A DNA stretch of 49,263 bases from assembly GCA_030647435.1 (NCBI GenBank), contig JAUSJX010000078.1, positions 104,878-154,140 on the forward strand. Reading direction: 5' to 3'. This document shows positions 17,250 to 26,779 of the stretch, piece by piece (position 1 is the first letter of the stretch; every line of letters begins with the position of its first letter). The stretch comes from Candidatus Rokuibacteriota bacterium (GTDB taxonomy: Bacteria; Methylomirabilota; Methylomirabilia; Rokubacteriales; CSP1-6). Both the position numbers and the translations under genes were made by a program. The notes beneath the pieces are model-generated. The model was not told the origin of the DNA and did no database searches. It saw only the letters and a list, made by a program, of their open reading frames with translations.

Positions 17250-18112
17250 CGGGCCGCCGCGACGAAGAGGCCCGAAGGCCGCAGCACGAGCACGGCCAGG
17301 AGGATGCCGAAGCTGAAGGCGTCGCGAAGGCCGGTGGAGACAAAGCCCGCCGCGAATGCCTCCACCACGCCGAGGGCGACCGCTCCGACGACCGCGCCCA
17401 CCGGGTTCCCCATGCCCCCGAGGACGCAGGCGGAGAAGGCCTTCACGCCGAGCATGGTGCCCATGTCCCAGGTCGCGAACGTGATGGGCGCCACCACGAT
17501 GCCGGCGATCGCCCCCGAGCCCGCGCTCACCGCGTAGGCGAGCGCGGTCGCGTACCGGACGCTGATTCCCATAAGGGCCGCCGCCTCCGAGTGGTCGGAC
17601 ACCGCGAGGAGCGACCAGCCCAGCATGGTGCCGCGGAAGACCAGCCAGAAGAGGACGAGCAGGGCCAGCACCGTCCCCACCACCCAGAGCCCCTGCGGCG
17701 AGATCGCGGCGCCGAAGAGCCAGAGCGATGCCTCCCCCGAGAAGGCGGGGAGGGGGCGAGCATTGGCGCCGAAGGCCAGGAGCGCCACCCCCTTGAACAC
17801 AATCGAGGCAGCGATGGTCATGATGACGGTAGCTACGAGATGCGACCGACCGAGGGGCGCGATCATCAGCACGTCCATGGCCACGCCGATGACGACCACC
17901 GCCCCCACCGCGAGGACGACGGCAAACGGGAGCGGCACGCCATGCAGGACGCCGGTAGCGGCCAGCATCGCACCCAGCATGAGGAACTCGCCCTGCGCGA
18001 AGTTCACCACACCGGTGGCGTTGTACACCACGGTGAACCCGAGCGCGGTCACGGCGTAGACCGCGCCCACCGTGAGCCCCGAGAAGAGGAGCTGGACGAC
18101 GTTGATGTCCAC
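17246..18112 (-). CDS. livH: Branched-chain-type ABC permease (LivH)
   Basis: This 288-residue inner-membrane permease has eight or more hydrophobic segments. Motifs include YNATGVVNFAQGEFLMLGAM (about 29-48) and the coupling region GVKAFSACVLGGMGNPVGAV. GTG 18112 is the start, 24 bases after the SBP stop. It pairs with the LivM half of the fusion protein. Confidence 0.9.
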   Translation of the reverse strand: MDINVVQLLFSGLTVGAVYAVTALGFTVVYNATGVVNFAQGEFLMLGAMLAATGVLHGVPLPFAVVLAVGAVVVIGVAMDVLMIAPLGRSHLVATVIMTIAASIVFKGVALLAFGANARPLPAFSGEASLWLFGAAISPQGLWVVGTVLALLVLFWLVFRGTMLGWSLLAVSDHSEAAALMGISVRYATALAYAVSAGSGAIAGIVVAPITFATWDMGTMLGVKAFSACVLGGMGNPVGAVVGAVALGVVEAFAAGFVSTGLRDAFSFGILLAVLVLRPSGLFVAAAR

Positions 18113-18136
18113 CGCGCTCGCTACGCCTCCCGCGCG

Positions 18137-19294
18137 CTACTCGGCGAGAACGAACTTGCCGTCCTGCCCCCGCAACATGATGAGAGAGTCGACGGAGAGG
18201 CCGGAGTGGTCCTGCGCCGAGAAGTTGAAGACGCCGGTCAGGCCAACAAGCCCGCGGAGCTTCTCTATCCCATCGCGGATCTGCTGACGATCGGTGGCAC
18301 CCCGTCGCATAGACTCCACCACGACCAGGAGCGTGTCGTACCCGACGCCGGCGAAGTACTCGACGTCCTCGTTGTGCTTGGAGCGGAACTGGTCGCGGAA
18401 CCGCAGGATCAGCGCGCGCTGGGGGTCATTGGCCGCGAGCGCGTCGGGAAGGTTGACCTTCGGCGAGGGGACTAGGTTCCCGTTGGAGGCGGGGCCAGCG
18501 AGCTGCAGGTATCGAGGCGACGACCAGCCGTGGGTGTGGTACACGGCCACGTCGAGGCCGAGCTGCTTGACGTTCTTGACCAGGAGGGCGGAGGAGGGAT
18601 GCACGTTCCACGAGAGGATGGCGTTGGCCCCGCTCGCCTTGACGCGCAGGAGCTGCGCCGTCATGTCGGTGTCCGCGGTGCGGTAGGTCTCCTGGGCCAC
18701 CACCTGCACGCCGAACTTCGGCGCCGCCGCCACGAACTCGGTGCGGGCGTCCTCGCCGTAGGCGATGGCCGGGGTGACGGTGGCCACCTTGCCGTGACCG
18801 AGCTTCTTCATGTGCTCCAGGACCTTCGTGACGACGACATCGTTGCCCACCACCGGCCGGAAGACCCACGGTTTGACGGGGTGCGTGAGCGCGCTGGAAC
18901 CGACCCCCGAGACCATGACGACCTTGGCCCGCTCGGCGAGCGGGTAGGCAGCGAGCGCCTCGCCGGTGGTGCTGGGGCCGACGATGGCGAGCACGTTGTC
19001 GAGCTCGATGAGTCGCTTGGTCGCGGTCACTGCCTTGGTGGGGTCGCCCTCGCTGTCGTAGATGACCACCTCGAGCGGCCGCCCGTTGATGCCGCCGGCG
19101 GCGTTGATCTGTTCCTGGAGAAGCACGATGGCCTTCCGCTCCGGCTCCCCGAGGAAGGCGGCCGGTCCGCTCACGGCGAGGACCGCGCCGACGCGCAGCG
19201 GGGCCTGGGCCTGGGCGTCGGCGCAGGCCAGCCACCCGCCGAGGAGTGAGCCCGCGAAGACGAGCAGCACTGCGATCGAAGACTTCCGCTTCAT
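18137..19294 (-). CDS. ABC substrate-binding protein, branched-chain type
   Basis: This 385-residue periplasmic binding protein (type I fold) begins with a Sec signal peptide of about 29 residues (MKRKSSIAVLLVFAGSLLGG to DAQAQA). Family features are VGAVLAVSGPAAFLGEPERK, the INAAGGINGRPLEVVIYDSE region and IVGPSTTGEA. ATG 19294 overlaps the stop of the molybdenum-hydroxylase gene as ATGA, which ties uptake and oxidation together. Frames extending further upstream are shadows of that gene. The ligand may be an aromatic or amino acid; it is not determinable here. Confidence 0.9.
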   Translation of the reverse strand: MKRKSSIAVLLVFAGSLLGGWLACADAQAQAPLRVGAVLAVSGPAAFLGEPERKAIVLLQEQINAAGGINGRPLEVVIYDSEGDPTKAVTATKRLIELDNVLAIVGPSTTGEALAAYPLAERAKVVMVSGVGSSALTHPVKPWVFRPVVGNDVVVTKVLEHMKKLGHGKVATVTPAIAYGEDARTEFVAAAPKFGVQVVAQETYRTADTDMTAQLLRVKASGANAILSWNVHPSSALLVKNVKQLGLDVAVYHTHGWSSPRYLQLAGPASNGNLVPSPKVNLPDALAANDPQRALILRFRDQFRSKHNEDVEYFAGVGYDTLLVVVESMRRGATDRQQIRDGIEKLRGLVGLTGVFNFSAQDHSGLSVDSLIMLRGQDGKFVLAE

Positions 19295-21666
19295 GAGCGT
19301 GCCCCTTCTGTGCCCCGCGACGCTGTCCGCCAGACGTCCTCCGGGGTGAGTGGAATGTGAGCGATGTGCGCCCCGAACGGGCGGAGCGCGTCGGCAACGG
19401 CGTTCGCTACCGCCGCCACCGCCCCGATCGTCCCTCCTTCTCCCATGCCTTTGATGCCGCCCACCGTCAGCGGCGAGGGTGTCTCGAGGTGGAATATGTC
19501 GAATTCGCCGGGCAGGTCCGTGGCCCGGGGGAGCGGGTAGTCCATGAAGGAGGCGGTGAGGAGCTGCCCCCGCGCGTCGTAGCGCGCGCCCTCCCCGAGC
19601 GCCTCGCCCACACCCTGGGCGACTCCGCCGTGGATCTGGCCGTCCACGATGAGGGGATTGATGACGGTGCCGCAGTCGTGCACGACGAGGTACCGCACCA
19701 GCCGGACGACGCCGGTATCGACGTCGACCTCGACGACGGCGAAGTGGGCGCCGTTGGAGATGGTCTGGATGGGCGGGTCGTAGTACTCGGTGACGTCCAG
19801 GCCCGGCGCGATCCCGTCCGGAAGCGCGACGGGGCTCACCATGTACGCCTGCTTCGCGAGGTCGGCAAAGGCCACCGACCGGAAGGAAGCCCCCTTGACG
19901 GCGACGCGCCCGTCCTTGAGCTCGAGGTCGGCCGCCAGCGCCTCCAGGCGGTGGGCGGCGATCGCGAGCACCTTGTCCCGCACCTTCCGGGCGGCCAGGA
20001 TAGTGGCGCCGCCGCCAACCACCGCCCCCCGGCTCCCCCACGACCCGCTCCCATAGGGCGCGAGGGTGGAATCGCCGCAGCTCACGCGGATGCGGTCGAG
20101 CCCGACGCCCAGCTCGTCGGCCACCAGCTGGGCCAGCGCGGTCTCGATCCCCTGGCCCATGGCGGTGCAGCTCGTGTAGACGCGGACAACACCGCTCGGA
20201 TCCACGCGGACCGTGGCGGCGTCGAAGCCGGGTACGCGCACGATGCCACGCCAGAGGAGGGCCTTGGCGCTGGCTGCGGTGAACTCGGCGTAGCAGGAGA
20301 TGCCGATCCCCAGATAGCGCCGCGCCGCGCGCCCGCGCGCCTGCTCCTCGCGCAGCGCCTCGTAGCCGAGCTCGCGCAGGCCGACGCGCAGCGATTCCTG
20401 GAAGCTCGCGCGCTCGTAACTCACGCCCAGCGCGTTCGTGTAGGGAAACTCCGCGTCGGCGATCAGATTGCGGCGCCGGACCTCGGCCGGGTCCAGGCCG
20501 AGGCGCTCGGCGAGGAGGTCCATCATCCGCTCCATCGAGAATGTCGTCGTCACCATCGCCACGCCGCGGTATGCCCCGCGCGGCTGCGTATTGCTCACCA
20601 CCGCGGTTGCCTCGTAGGCGTAGCTGGCAACGCGGTAGGGGCCGAGGATTTGCCGGGCCGCGCCCGTCGCCTCCAACGTCGAGCCGAAGGGCAAGATCGA
20701 GTAGGCGCCCGCATTGGTCACCACCCGGGCCCGCATCCCCTCGATGCGGCCGTCGGCGGTGGCGGCCAGCTCCACCGTGATGCGGTGGTCGCGGCAGTAG
20801 ACATTGCATTGCAGGTCCTCGAGGCGTCCCTGCACCCACTTGACGGGCCGTCCGAGGCGGTGCGCCGCCCAGGCGACGACGAGGTCCTCGGGATACATGT
20901 GCAGCTTGATGCCGAACCCTCCGCCGATGTCCGGGGGAATCACGCGGATGGTGTGCTCGGGAAGGTCGAGCAGCTCGGCGAGCAGCGTCCGTACGACGTG
21001 GGGGCTCTGGTGGGAGGTCCACAGCGTCAACTGCCCGCTTCCGCCGTCGTGCTGGGCCACGCACCCGCGCGTTTCCAGCGGCGCCGCTGTCACCGGGGCC
21101 GAGCGGAAGGTCTCGGTCAGCCGGACCGCCGCCCGCGCAAACGCCGCGTCCACGTCGCCGCCCTGGCCCTTCGCGCGCATGAGGACGTTATCGGCCCAGT
21201 GGCCGTGGACCCGCGGGGCACCCGCGGCGAGAGCGTCCTCGATGGTGACGGTGGCGGGCAGCGGCTCGTAGTCCACCGCGACCCGCGCGGCGGCATCCTC
21301 GGCGGCGGCGAGGTCCTCCGCCACCACCGCTGCTACCGCCTCGCCGACGTAGCGCACCTTCCCGCTGGCAAGGGCCGGCCACTCCGTCACCTTGTAGTCG
21401 GTGAGCTGCATGTCGTCCGCGCGCATCACTTTGACTCCATCGAGGTCGCGCGCGGTGAGGCAGGCCACCACGCCGGGGACGCGGGCTGCCGCCGCGGTGT
21501 CAATCGCCCTTACGCGGGCGTGGGCGTGCGGGGAGCGGACGAAGACGACGTGCGCCATCCCCGGCAGGGTGATGTCGTCGACGTACCGCCCCCTCCCCGC
21601 CACCAGCCGCGGGTCTTCCACCCGCGGCTGCCGCGCTCCCACGTGCTTCGACGACACCTGCGTCAT
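19291..21666 (-). CDS. Molybdenum hydroxylase large subunit (xanthine dehydrogenase/CoxL family), orphan
   Basis: This 791-residue molybdopterin-binding subunit hydroxylates C-H bonds, often next to ring nitrogens. It shows an N-terminal a/b hammerhead domain (GRYVDDITLPG), PDIGGGFGIKLHMYPED, PRGAYRGVAM (about 362), GQGIETALAQ and the C-terminal GIKGMGEGGTIGA (about 735) with the catalytic Glu. The CO-dehydrogenase Cys loop (AYRCSFR) is absent, so it is not a CO dehydrogenase. No FAD or 2Fe-2S subunit gene lies nearby, although the paralogue at 39656 has both. It overlaps the SBP gene by four bases. Confidence 0.88.
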   Translation of the reverse strand: MTQVSSKHVGARQPRVEDPRLVAGRGRYVDDITLPGMAHVVFVRSPHAHARVRAIDTAAAARVPGVVACLTARDLDGVKVMRADDMQLTDYKVTEWPALASGKVRYVGEAVAAVVAEDLAAAEDAAARVAVDYEPLPATVTIEDALAAGAPRVHGHWADNVLMRAKGQGGDVDAAFARAAVRLTETFRSAPVTAAPLETRGCVAQHDGGSGQLTLWTSHQSPHVVRTLLAELLDLPEHTIRVIPPDIGGGFGIKLHMYPEDLVVAWAAHRLGRPVKWVQGRLEDLQCNVYCRDHRITVELAATADGRIEGMRARVVTNAGAYSILPFGSTLEATGAARQILGPYRVASYAYEATAVVSNTQPRGAYRGVAMVTTTFSMERMMDLLAERLGLDPAEVRRRNLIADAEFPYTNALGVSYERASFQESLRVGLRELGYEALREEQARGRAARRYLGIGISCYAEFTAASAKALLWRGIVRVPGFDAATVRVDPSGVVRVYTSCTAMGQGIETALAQLVADELGVGLDRIRVSCGDSTLAPYGSGSWGSRGAVVGGGATILAARKVRDKVLAIAAHRLEALAADLELKDGRVAVKGASFRSVAFADLAKQAYMVSPVALPDGIAPGLDVTEYYDPPIQTISNGAHFAVVEVDVDTGVVRLVRYLVVHDCGTVINPLIVDGQIHGGVAQGVGEALGEGARYDARGQLLTASFMDYPLPRATDLPGEFDIFHLETPSPLTVGGIKGMGEGGTIGAVAAVANAVADALRPFGAHIAHIPLTPEDVWRTASRGTEGARS

Positions 21667-21695
21667 CGTGCCCTCCCTCGCGCCGGCCGTAGCGA

Positions 21696-22718
21696 TCAGA
21701 TCTGCTGGATGGCGGCGACAAGCTTCTTCACGCGCTCATCAGTGTCCCCGAACGTCCAGTCGGGGTAGCCGAGATGCACGCGCTTGGCGTAGCTGCCGAA
21801 CCGGTCCTTGATGAGGTCGGGCAGCTCCTCGTAGCGCCCCACTACCGAGAAGTTCTCGACCATCTCGTCGGTGATGAGCTTGGCCATCTCGACCCACTTG
21901 CCCTCCTTGGACATGGGGTGCAGGCGCGCGGTCACCTCGCCCCAGCCGTGGTACTCGAAGATCGGGCGGTAGGTGGGCGTGGAGCCGTAGAACGCGATGC
22001 GCGACCGGATGGCCTCGCGTGCGCGCTTGATCTCCTCCGGCGTCGAGCCCACCCCCACGAAGCTGCCGTTGCTGATGTCGACGCTCTTGGGGTCGCGGCC
22101 CATTTTCCTGGCACCCGCGTAAAAAGCGGGCACGAGCCGCTCGCGCACCCAGCGGTTGGTCACGGGGTCGCCGAAGAAGACGCCGTCGCAGATCTCGCCC
22201 GCGAGCCCGGCCATGCCGGTGTTCATGCAGGAGGTGTAGATGGGCGGCCGGGGGACGGTGAGCGGCTCCGGGGTGAACAACGGGATCATGAGGGTGTGGG
22301 TGTAGTGCTCGCTGTGGAAGTTGAGCGGCGTCTTGTTCTGCCAGCAGTCGAAGATCGCGTGGAGCGCGTTCACGTAGTCGCGCATCCGCGGGAGTGGCGG
22401 CGAGTAGGGCACGCTGTAGCGGCGCTCCATGTGGCCCTTCACCTGGGTGCCGAGGCCGAGCTCGAACCGCCCCTTGGCGAGGTCCTGGATGGACCACGCG
22501 GAGTAGGCGGTGACCATCGGGCTCCGCGGGAACGCCACGTGGATCCACGTGGCCATGCGGAGCCTGGTGGTGGCGGCGGCGGCCATGGTGCAGGACAGGA
22601 TCGGCGGCGTGGTCATCTCCGCCATGGTCACGCCGTCGAAGCCCAGGCGCTCCAGCCGCTGGACGAAGGCCGGGACGTCGGCCAGGTGCTTGGGACGGGA
22701 GTCAACGTACACGCGCAT
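21696..22718 (-). CDS. LLM-class flavin/F420-dependent oxidoreductase
   Basis: This 340-residue luciferase-like TIM-barrel protein has FVQRLERLGFDGVTMAEMTT near residue 20-38, MATWIHVAFPRSPMVTAYSA and FELGLGTQVKGHMERRY. The family uses FMN or F420. The cofH gene nearby makes F420 plausible, but cofactor choice cannot be read with certainty. ATG 22718 follows AAGGAGG. Twenty-nine bases separate it from the molybdenum-hydroxylase gene. It probably reduces or oxidises an intermediate of the same pathway. Confidence 0.87.
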   Translation of the reverse strand: MRVYVDSRPKHLADVPAFVQRLERLGFDGVTMAEMTTPPILSCTMAAAATTRLRMATWIHVAFPRSPMVTAYSAWSIQDLAKGRFELGLGTQVKGHMERRYSVPYSPPLPRMRDYVNALHAIFDCWQNKTPLNFHSEHYTHTLMIPLFTPEPLTVPRPPIYTSCMNTGMAGLAGEICDGVFFGDPVTNRWVRERLVPAFYAGARKMGRDPKSVDISNGSFVGVGSTPEEIKRAREAIRSRIAFYGSTPTYRPIFEYHGWGEVTARLHPMSKEGKWVEMAKLITDEMVENFSVVGRYEELPDLIKDRFGSYAKRVHLGYPDWTFGDTDERVKKLVAAIQQI

Positions 22719-22756
22719 TTCGCACTTCCTCCTTGAGGGGTATCGGTGTCGGTGGG

Positions 22757-23695
22757 TTACGGGGTCGCGAGCAGGGCCCGGGCATTCTGCTCGACGATCT
22801 TCTCGATCTCGTCGGAGCGGAAGGCGACGTCGCCGTCGGTGGTGGCGGGCAGCTCCCGCACATGCTCCAGCCACTGGCGGCGGTCGAGGAAGACGTCGAA
22901 GAAGGGGCCGTCCACGCCGAACAGGATCCGGTCGGCCCCCACCGCGTCGATCACGCGACGGAGCACGCGCCGGAACTGCGTGGGGTTCACCGCCGCGGTC
23001 ATCTGGAAGGCGGAGACGTCGGCGAGCAGCCGCGCCTTGCCGCGGGCGACCTCGCAGTACTCGCGCCACCAGGCGAAGCTCATGTGGGCCGCGATCGCGG
23101 TGAGATCGGGGAACTCGTCGAGGACCGCCGCGATGGGCCGGGGGTGCGCCCAGTCGCTCGCGTCCTCCGGCCGGGGCCCGGAATGGAAGACGATCGGCAG
23201 CCGATGGTCGGACGCGTAGCGGTACACTGGGGCCATGGCGGGGTCGGTGGGGTAATACCGGCCCGCGAGCGGGTCGAGCTTGAGGCCGCGCATCCCCCAC
23301 TCCTCCACCGCGCGGCGGACGAGCGCGAGCGGGTCGGACACTCGCGGGTGGACGCCCGCGAAGCCGACGAGACGCCCCGGCCAGCGCCGCACCACCGCGG
23401 CCACGTCGCGGTTCTGCCTCTCGAAGGCGTCGCCCGGAGCGTCGGAATCGAAGGAGAAGCCGCCCACCACCACGAAGGAGGTGTCGATGCCCGCCGCCTC
23501 CATCTTGGCAATCGCCCCCTCGCCCGCGGGGTCGAAGCACTCCTTCTCGATATGGGCCCGCAGTGCGGCCGGCGCCATCGGGCGGCCCAGCTTCTCGAGC
23601 TGCGGCCCGAAGAGCTCGGTGACGCCGTCGAGTAGGGGCGCCGAGAGCGCCCCCGGCGTCACGTAGAGATGACAGTGCGTGTCGATCGCTCCCAT
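22757..23695 (-). CDS. Amidohydrolase_2-family metal-dependent hydrolase/decarboxylase
   Basis: This 312-residue TIM-barrel protein has the metal-binding set in order: H7 and H9 in IDTHCHLY, a His in LPIVFHSGP, a His in AIAAHMSFAW and an Asp in RILFGVDGPFF. The family includes ACMSD and 5-carboxyvanillate/resorcylate-type decarboxylases as well as lactone hydrolases, so ring-acid decarboxylation or hydrolysis are both possible. The start at ATG 23695 is 8 bases after the preceding CoA-transferase gene. Its operon position fits aromatic-acid catabolism. Confidence 0.83.
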   Translation of the reverse strand: MGAIDTHCHLYVTPGALSAPLLDGVTELFGPQLEKLGRPMAPAALRAHIEKECFDPAGEGAIAKMEAAGIDTSFVVVGGFSFDSDAPGDAFERQNRDVAAVVRRWPGRLVGFAGVHPRVSDPLALVRRAVEEWGMRGLKLDPLAGRYYPTDPAMAPVYRYASDHRLPIVFHSGPRPEDASDWAHPRPIAAVLDEFPDLTAIAAHMSFAWWREYCEVARGKARLLADVSAFQMTAAVNPTQFRRVLRRVIDAVGADRILFGVDGPFFDVFLDRRQWLEHVRELPATTDGDVAFRSDEIEKIVEQNARALLATP

Positions 23696-23703
23696 CCGAT
23701 CTC

Positions 23704-24915
23704 CTATGAAAACGCGCCCGCCTCGCGCAGGGTGGCGAACTCGTCGTCCGACATCCCGAGGACCTCGCGGCAGACGCGCTCGGTGTCCTGGCCGAAAAGC
23801 GGCCCGGGGTGGCGGATCTCGGCCGGCGTCTCCGAGAGCGCGTACGGGTTGCCGCTGAGCGTGCAGGTGCCGATCTCCGCGTGCTCGCGGACATGCCAAT
23901 GCCCGCGGTGATTGAGCTGTGGGTCGGCGCGCAGGTCCTCGCCCCGCTGCACGAAGCCCGCGGGCACGCCAGCCGCCTGTAGCGGGCCCACCACGTCCTC
24001 CGCCCGCCGCGCCGCCGTCCACACGGCAAGGAGGCCGTCGATCTCCTCCTCGTGGCGCTTGCGGCCCTCCGCGGTGGCGAAGCGCGCCGCTTCCAGCGCG
24101 GGGATGGCGGCCACCCGCACCAGCGCCTCCCACTCCGCGTCCTCGGTGACCGCGATCGCGCACCAGCGGTCATCGCCAGCGGACGGGTAAACATTGTGGG
24201 GGGCGGCCGCCGAGTCCCGGTTGCCCCGCCGCGCCCAGACCCGGCCGTTGACGGTGTAGTCGAGCAGCACAGGGCCAAGAAAGTTCAGTGCCACCTCGTA
24301 CTGCGACGCCTCGATGTGCACGCCCTGACCAGTGCGCTCACGCTGCGCGAGGGCGGCGAGGATGGCGGTGGCGCCGACCGGTGGCAGGAGCCAATCGGGG
24401 TAGGCTCCGTAGACCTCGACTGGACCCCGGTCCGGCCAGCCGGTCAGATGCGCGAAGCCGGTAAGGCCGGCCAGCGTCACGCCGAACCCCGGGTGGCCCG
24501 AATGCGGACCGCCCGCGCCCTGGATGCTGGTGCTGAACAGGATCACGCGGGGGTTGAGCGCGCGCAGCGTCTCGTAGCCGAGGCCGAGCCGCTCGAAGAC
24601 TCCGGGCGTGAAGTTTTCGACGACGACGTCCGCCCACCGCACGAGCCGCCGGGCTAGGTCGAGCCCGGCCGGGTGCTTCAGGTTTAGCGTCATCCCGAGC
24701 TTGTTGCAGTTGAGCTCGTTGAACCAGCCGGCGCGGTTCAGGCCGGGGACACTGTCTTTCATAGGGGGCGCGAGGCGGGCGAGATCGGGCTGCTCGCCGG
24801 ACTCGATCTTGACCACGGTGGCGCCGTGGGTGGCGAAGACGCGCGCCGTGGCGGGACCTGTGCCCACCTGGGAGAAATCGGCTACCGTGACGTCGGCGAG
24901 CGCGCCCGCGGCCAT
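23704..24915 (-). CDS. CaiB/BaiF-family (type III) CoA-transferase, copy 2
   Basis: This 403-residue enzyme moves CoA between acyl groups. It has VADFSQVGTGPATARVFATH at the start, GATVVKIESGEQPDLARL, NKLGMTLNLKHPAG, VVVENFTPGVFERLGLGYE and RTGQGVHIEASQYEVAL, with an acidic residue at the S-x-x-[DE] site. The ATG overlaps the stop of the upstream CoA-transferase by one base (TGATG), so the two are probably translated together and may form a heteromer. Confidence 0.88.
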   Translation of the reverse strand: MAAGALADVTVADFSQVGTGPATARVFATHGATVVKIESGEQPDLARLAPPMKDSVPGLNRAGWFNELNCNKLGMTLNLKHPAGLDLARRLVRWADVVVENFTPGVFERLGLGYETLRALNPRVILFSTSIQGAGGPHSGHPGFGVTLAGLTGFAHLTGWPDRGPVEVYGAYPDWLLPPVGATAILAALAQRERTGQGVHIEASQYEVALNFLGPVLLDYTVNGRVWARRGNRDSAAAPHNVYPSAGDDRWCAIAVTEDAEWEALVRVAAIPALEAARFATAEGRKRHEEEIDGLLAVWTAARRAEDVVGPLQAAGVPAGFVQRGEDLRADPQLNHRGHWHVREHAEIGTCTLSGNPYALSETPAEIRHPGPLFGQDTERVCREVLGMSDDEFATLREAGAFS

Positions 24916-26177
24916 CAGACGGCCCCGCTGCCGCGCAGGGCGGCCAGATCGTCGGCGCCGAGGCCCAGCTCGCCGTAGACCTCGGCGTTGTGCTGCCCCA
25001 ACGCGGGCGCTGGCGCCCGCAGGGCCACCACCCGCCCGTCGAGCCGGAACGGGGGGCCGGGGAAGGTCATCGTCCCCGACCACGGGTCGTCGACGGTCCG
25101 CCAGAAGCCCCGCGCCCGGAGCTGCGGGTCTTCCAGGATCTCGCGCGACGTGAAGGCCGGGTAAAGCATGATCCGGCGCTTCACCGCCTGCTCCATCAGC
25201 TCCTGCATCGAGAAGCGTCGGAAGAAGGCGGAGAAGCGCGGGACGATGGGGTCGAGGTCCGCCTGGGACACCACGCGCCAGTCGAAGCGCATCCAGTCGA
25301 TGCCGCGCAGGTAGTCGTCGGAGGCGTCCGCCTCCTCCATCCAGTCGGTGAGCGCGCGTAGGGAGCGCGCGCCGAAGCTGCCACCGATGATGGCGAAGCA
25401 GAGGTGGCCATCGCGACATTGCCACACGAACGGGAACGTGACCCCGGTGTCGGGGCGACGACGGTTCGCCCCCGACCGCCGCACATTGCTCCGGGTGAGA
25501 TCCCAGAAGAGATGGACATCCTGGAGCACCCAGATCACCGCCTGCTGGCCCGACACGTCCACGAACTGTCCCCGCCCCGTCCGCAGGCGATGGTAGTAAG
25601 CGATGAGCGTGCCGACCGCCGCCTGCGCACCGGCCACCGCGTGCGACTGGGGGAAGCTGATGCGTACAGGCGGCCGGTCGGGGTCGCCGAGGACATAGAC
25701 GTGGCCGGCCATCGCCTCCAGCACAAGGTCCGGCGCCTTGAACTGCGCGTAGGGCCCGGTCTGTCCAAACGGGGTGATGGCGGTGTAGACGAGCCGCGGG
25801 TTGTCGCCGACCAGCGTGGAATAGCCGAGGCCCATCCCCTCCATGGTCCCGGGGGGGAAGGACTCGACGAGCACGTCGGCCCGCGCGGCCAGCCGGCGTA
25901 GCAGCGCGCGCCCGGAGGGCACACCAAGATTCAGGGTCACGCCACGCTTGGCGGTGTTGAGAAAGGTCCACGTCAGGCTGCGCTCCGCGTCGGGGGCGCC
26001 GGGGGCGCCGTCCCGGAACGGCCCGAGGCGACGGCCCGAGTCTCCGGCAGGCGGCTCGATCTTGATCACGTCAGCGCCGAGGTCGGCCAGGAGGCGCGCG
26101 CAGAAGGCGCCCGCGTGCCCGGTGAGGTCGAGCACCCGGCAGCCAGCGAGGAAACCCGCGGTCGGCGGGGCCATCAT
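24915..26177 (-). CDS. CaiB/BaiF-family (type III) CoA-transferase, copy 1
   Basis: This 420-residue paralogue of the following gene has RVLDLTGHAGAFCARLLADL, GADVIKIEPPAGDSGR, GVTLNLGVPSGRALLRRLAA and VLVESFPPGTMEGMGLGYS. At the S-x-x-[DE] site where its neighbour has Glu, this copy reads SGQQAV, with no acid. Whether that removes a catalytic residue depends on an alignment I cannot run. The ATG overlaps the regulator stop as ATGA. The pair suggests activation of a dicarboxylate or aromatic acid as a CoA thioester. Confidence 0.87.
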   Translation of the reverse strand: MMAPPTAGFLAGCRVLDLTGHAGAFCARLLADLGADVIKIEPPAGDSGRRLGPFRDGAPGAPDAERSLTWTFLNTAKRGVTLNLGVPSGRALLRRLAARADVLVESFPPGTMEGMGLGYSTLVGDNPRLVYTAITPFGQTGPYAQFKAPDLVLEAMAGHVYVLGDPDRPPVRISFPQSHAVAGAQAAVGTLIAYYHRLRTGRGQFVDVSGQQAVIWVLQDVHLFWDLTRSNVRRSGANRRRPDTGVTFPFVWQCRDGHLCFAIIGGSFGARSLRALTDWMEEADASDDYLRGIDWMRFDWRVVSQADLDPIVPRFSAFFRRFSMQELMEQAVKRRIMLYPAFTSREILEDPQLRARGFWRTVDDPWSGTMTFPGPPFRLDGRVVALRAPAPALGQHNAEVYGELGLGADDLAALRGSGAV

Positions 26178-26779
26178 CGTCCGCCCCGCCTCGCGCGGGC
26201 GCCCGCCGGGAGCCCCCCGTCGTCAGGCATCCCGGGCAGGCGCCAGTCGAAGGCGCGCTTGACCATGTCGAGGATGTAGAAGGTCTCGCTGCGCTCGATG
26301 CCGGGCACCTCGCCGAGCGACACCGTCAGGAAGCGCATGAGCTCGTTCGACCTCTCGAAGACCGCGGCGAACATGACGTCGTAGCGGCCCGCCACGACGG
26401 CGAGCCACGTGACCTCGCGGAACTTGCGCAGCCGCTGCGCCACCGCCAGCGTCTTGCCGCTCCCGGTGGTGAGACCGATGAAGGCGTAGATAGCGTAGCC
26501 CACCTTGAGCGGCTCGGCCACCGCCACCACCTGGATGACGCCGTTCTCGATCAGGGACTCGATGCGCCGGCGCACGCTCGACTCCCCAAGGCCCAGCCCG
26601 CGCGACATCTCGGCATTCGACTGACGGGCGTCGCGCTGTAGCGCCTGGATGATGCGGCGGTCGGTGGCGTCGAGCACCGGCGCCGCCTCCGGGAGCTCAT
26701 TCGGCGACATCCTCGCCGCTGGCTTTCGGCCTCTACGCCGCTGTTTATGACGATTTTCGGCTACCACACGCTTGACCAT
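26174..26779 (-). CDS. Lrp/AsnC-family transcriptional regulator
   Basis: This protein of up to 201 residues starts with an Arg/Lys-rich tail, followed by an AsnC-type winged HTH (LDATDRRIIQALQRDARQSN, then LGLGESSVRRRIESLIENGV). A RAM ligand-binding domain follows (YAIYAFIGLTTGSG, VVAGRYDVMFA, IERSETFYILDMVKRAF). Start is ATG 26779 or ATG 26710; the second drops the basic tail. It is the first gene of the long minus-strand catabolic operon, overlapping the next gene as ATGA. Its promoter shares a -10 with that of the divergent cofH unit, so it probably regulates both. Confidence 0.88.
   Translation of the reverse strand: MVKRVVAENRHKQRRRGRKPAARMSPNELPEAAPVLDATDRRIIQALQRDARQSNAEMSRGLGLGESSVRRRIESLIENGVIQVVAVAEPLKVGYAIYAFIGLTTGSGKTLAVAQRLRKFREVTWLAVVAGRYDVMFAAVFERSNELMRFLTVSLGEVPGIERSETFYILDMVKRAFDWRLPGMPDDGGLPAGARARRGGR

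Noticed and set aside
19357-21768. An 803-codon open frame on the plus strand
   Set aside because: It is antisense to the module A molybdenum hydroxylase and has no recognisable motif or ribosome site.
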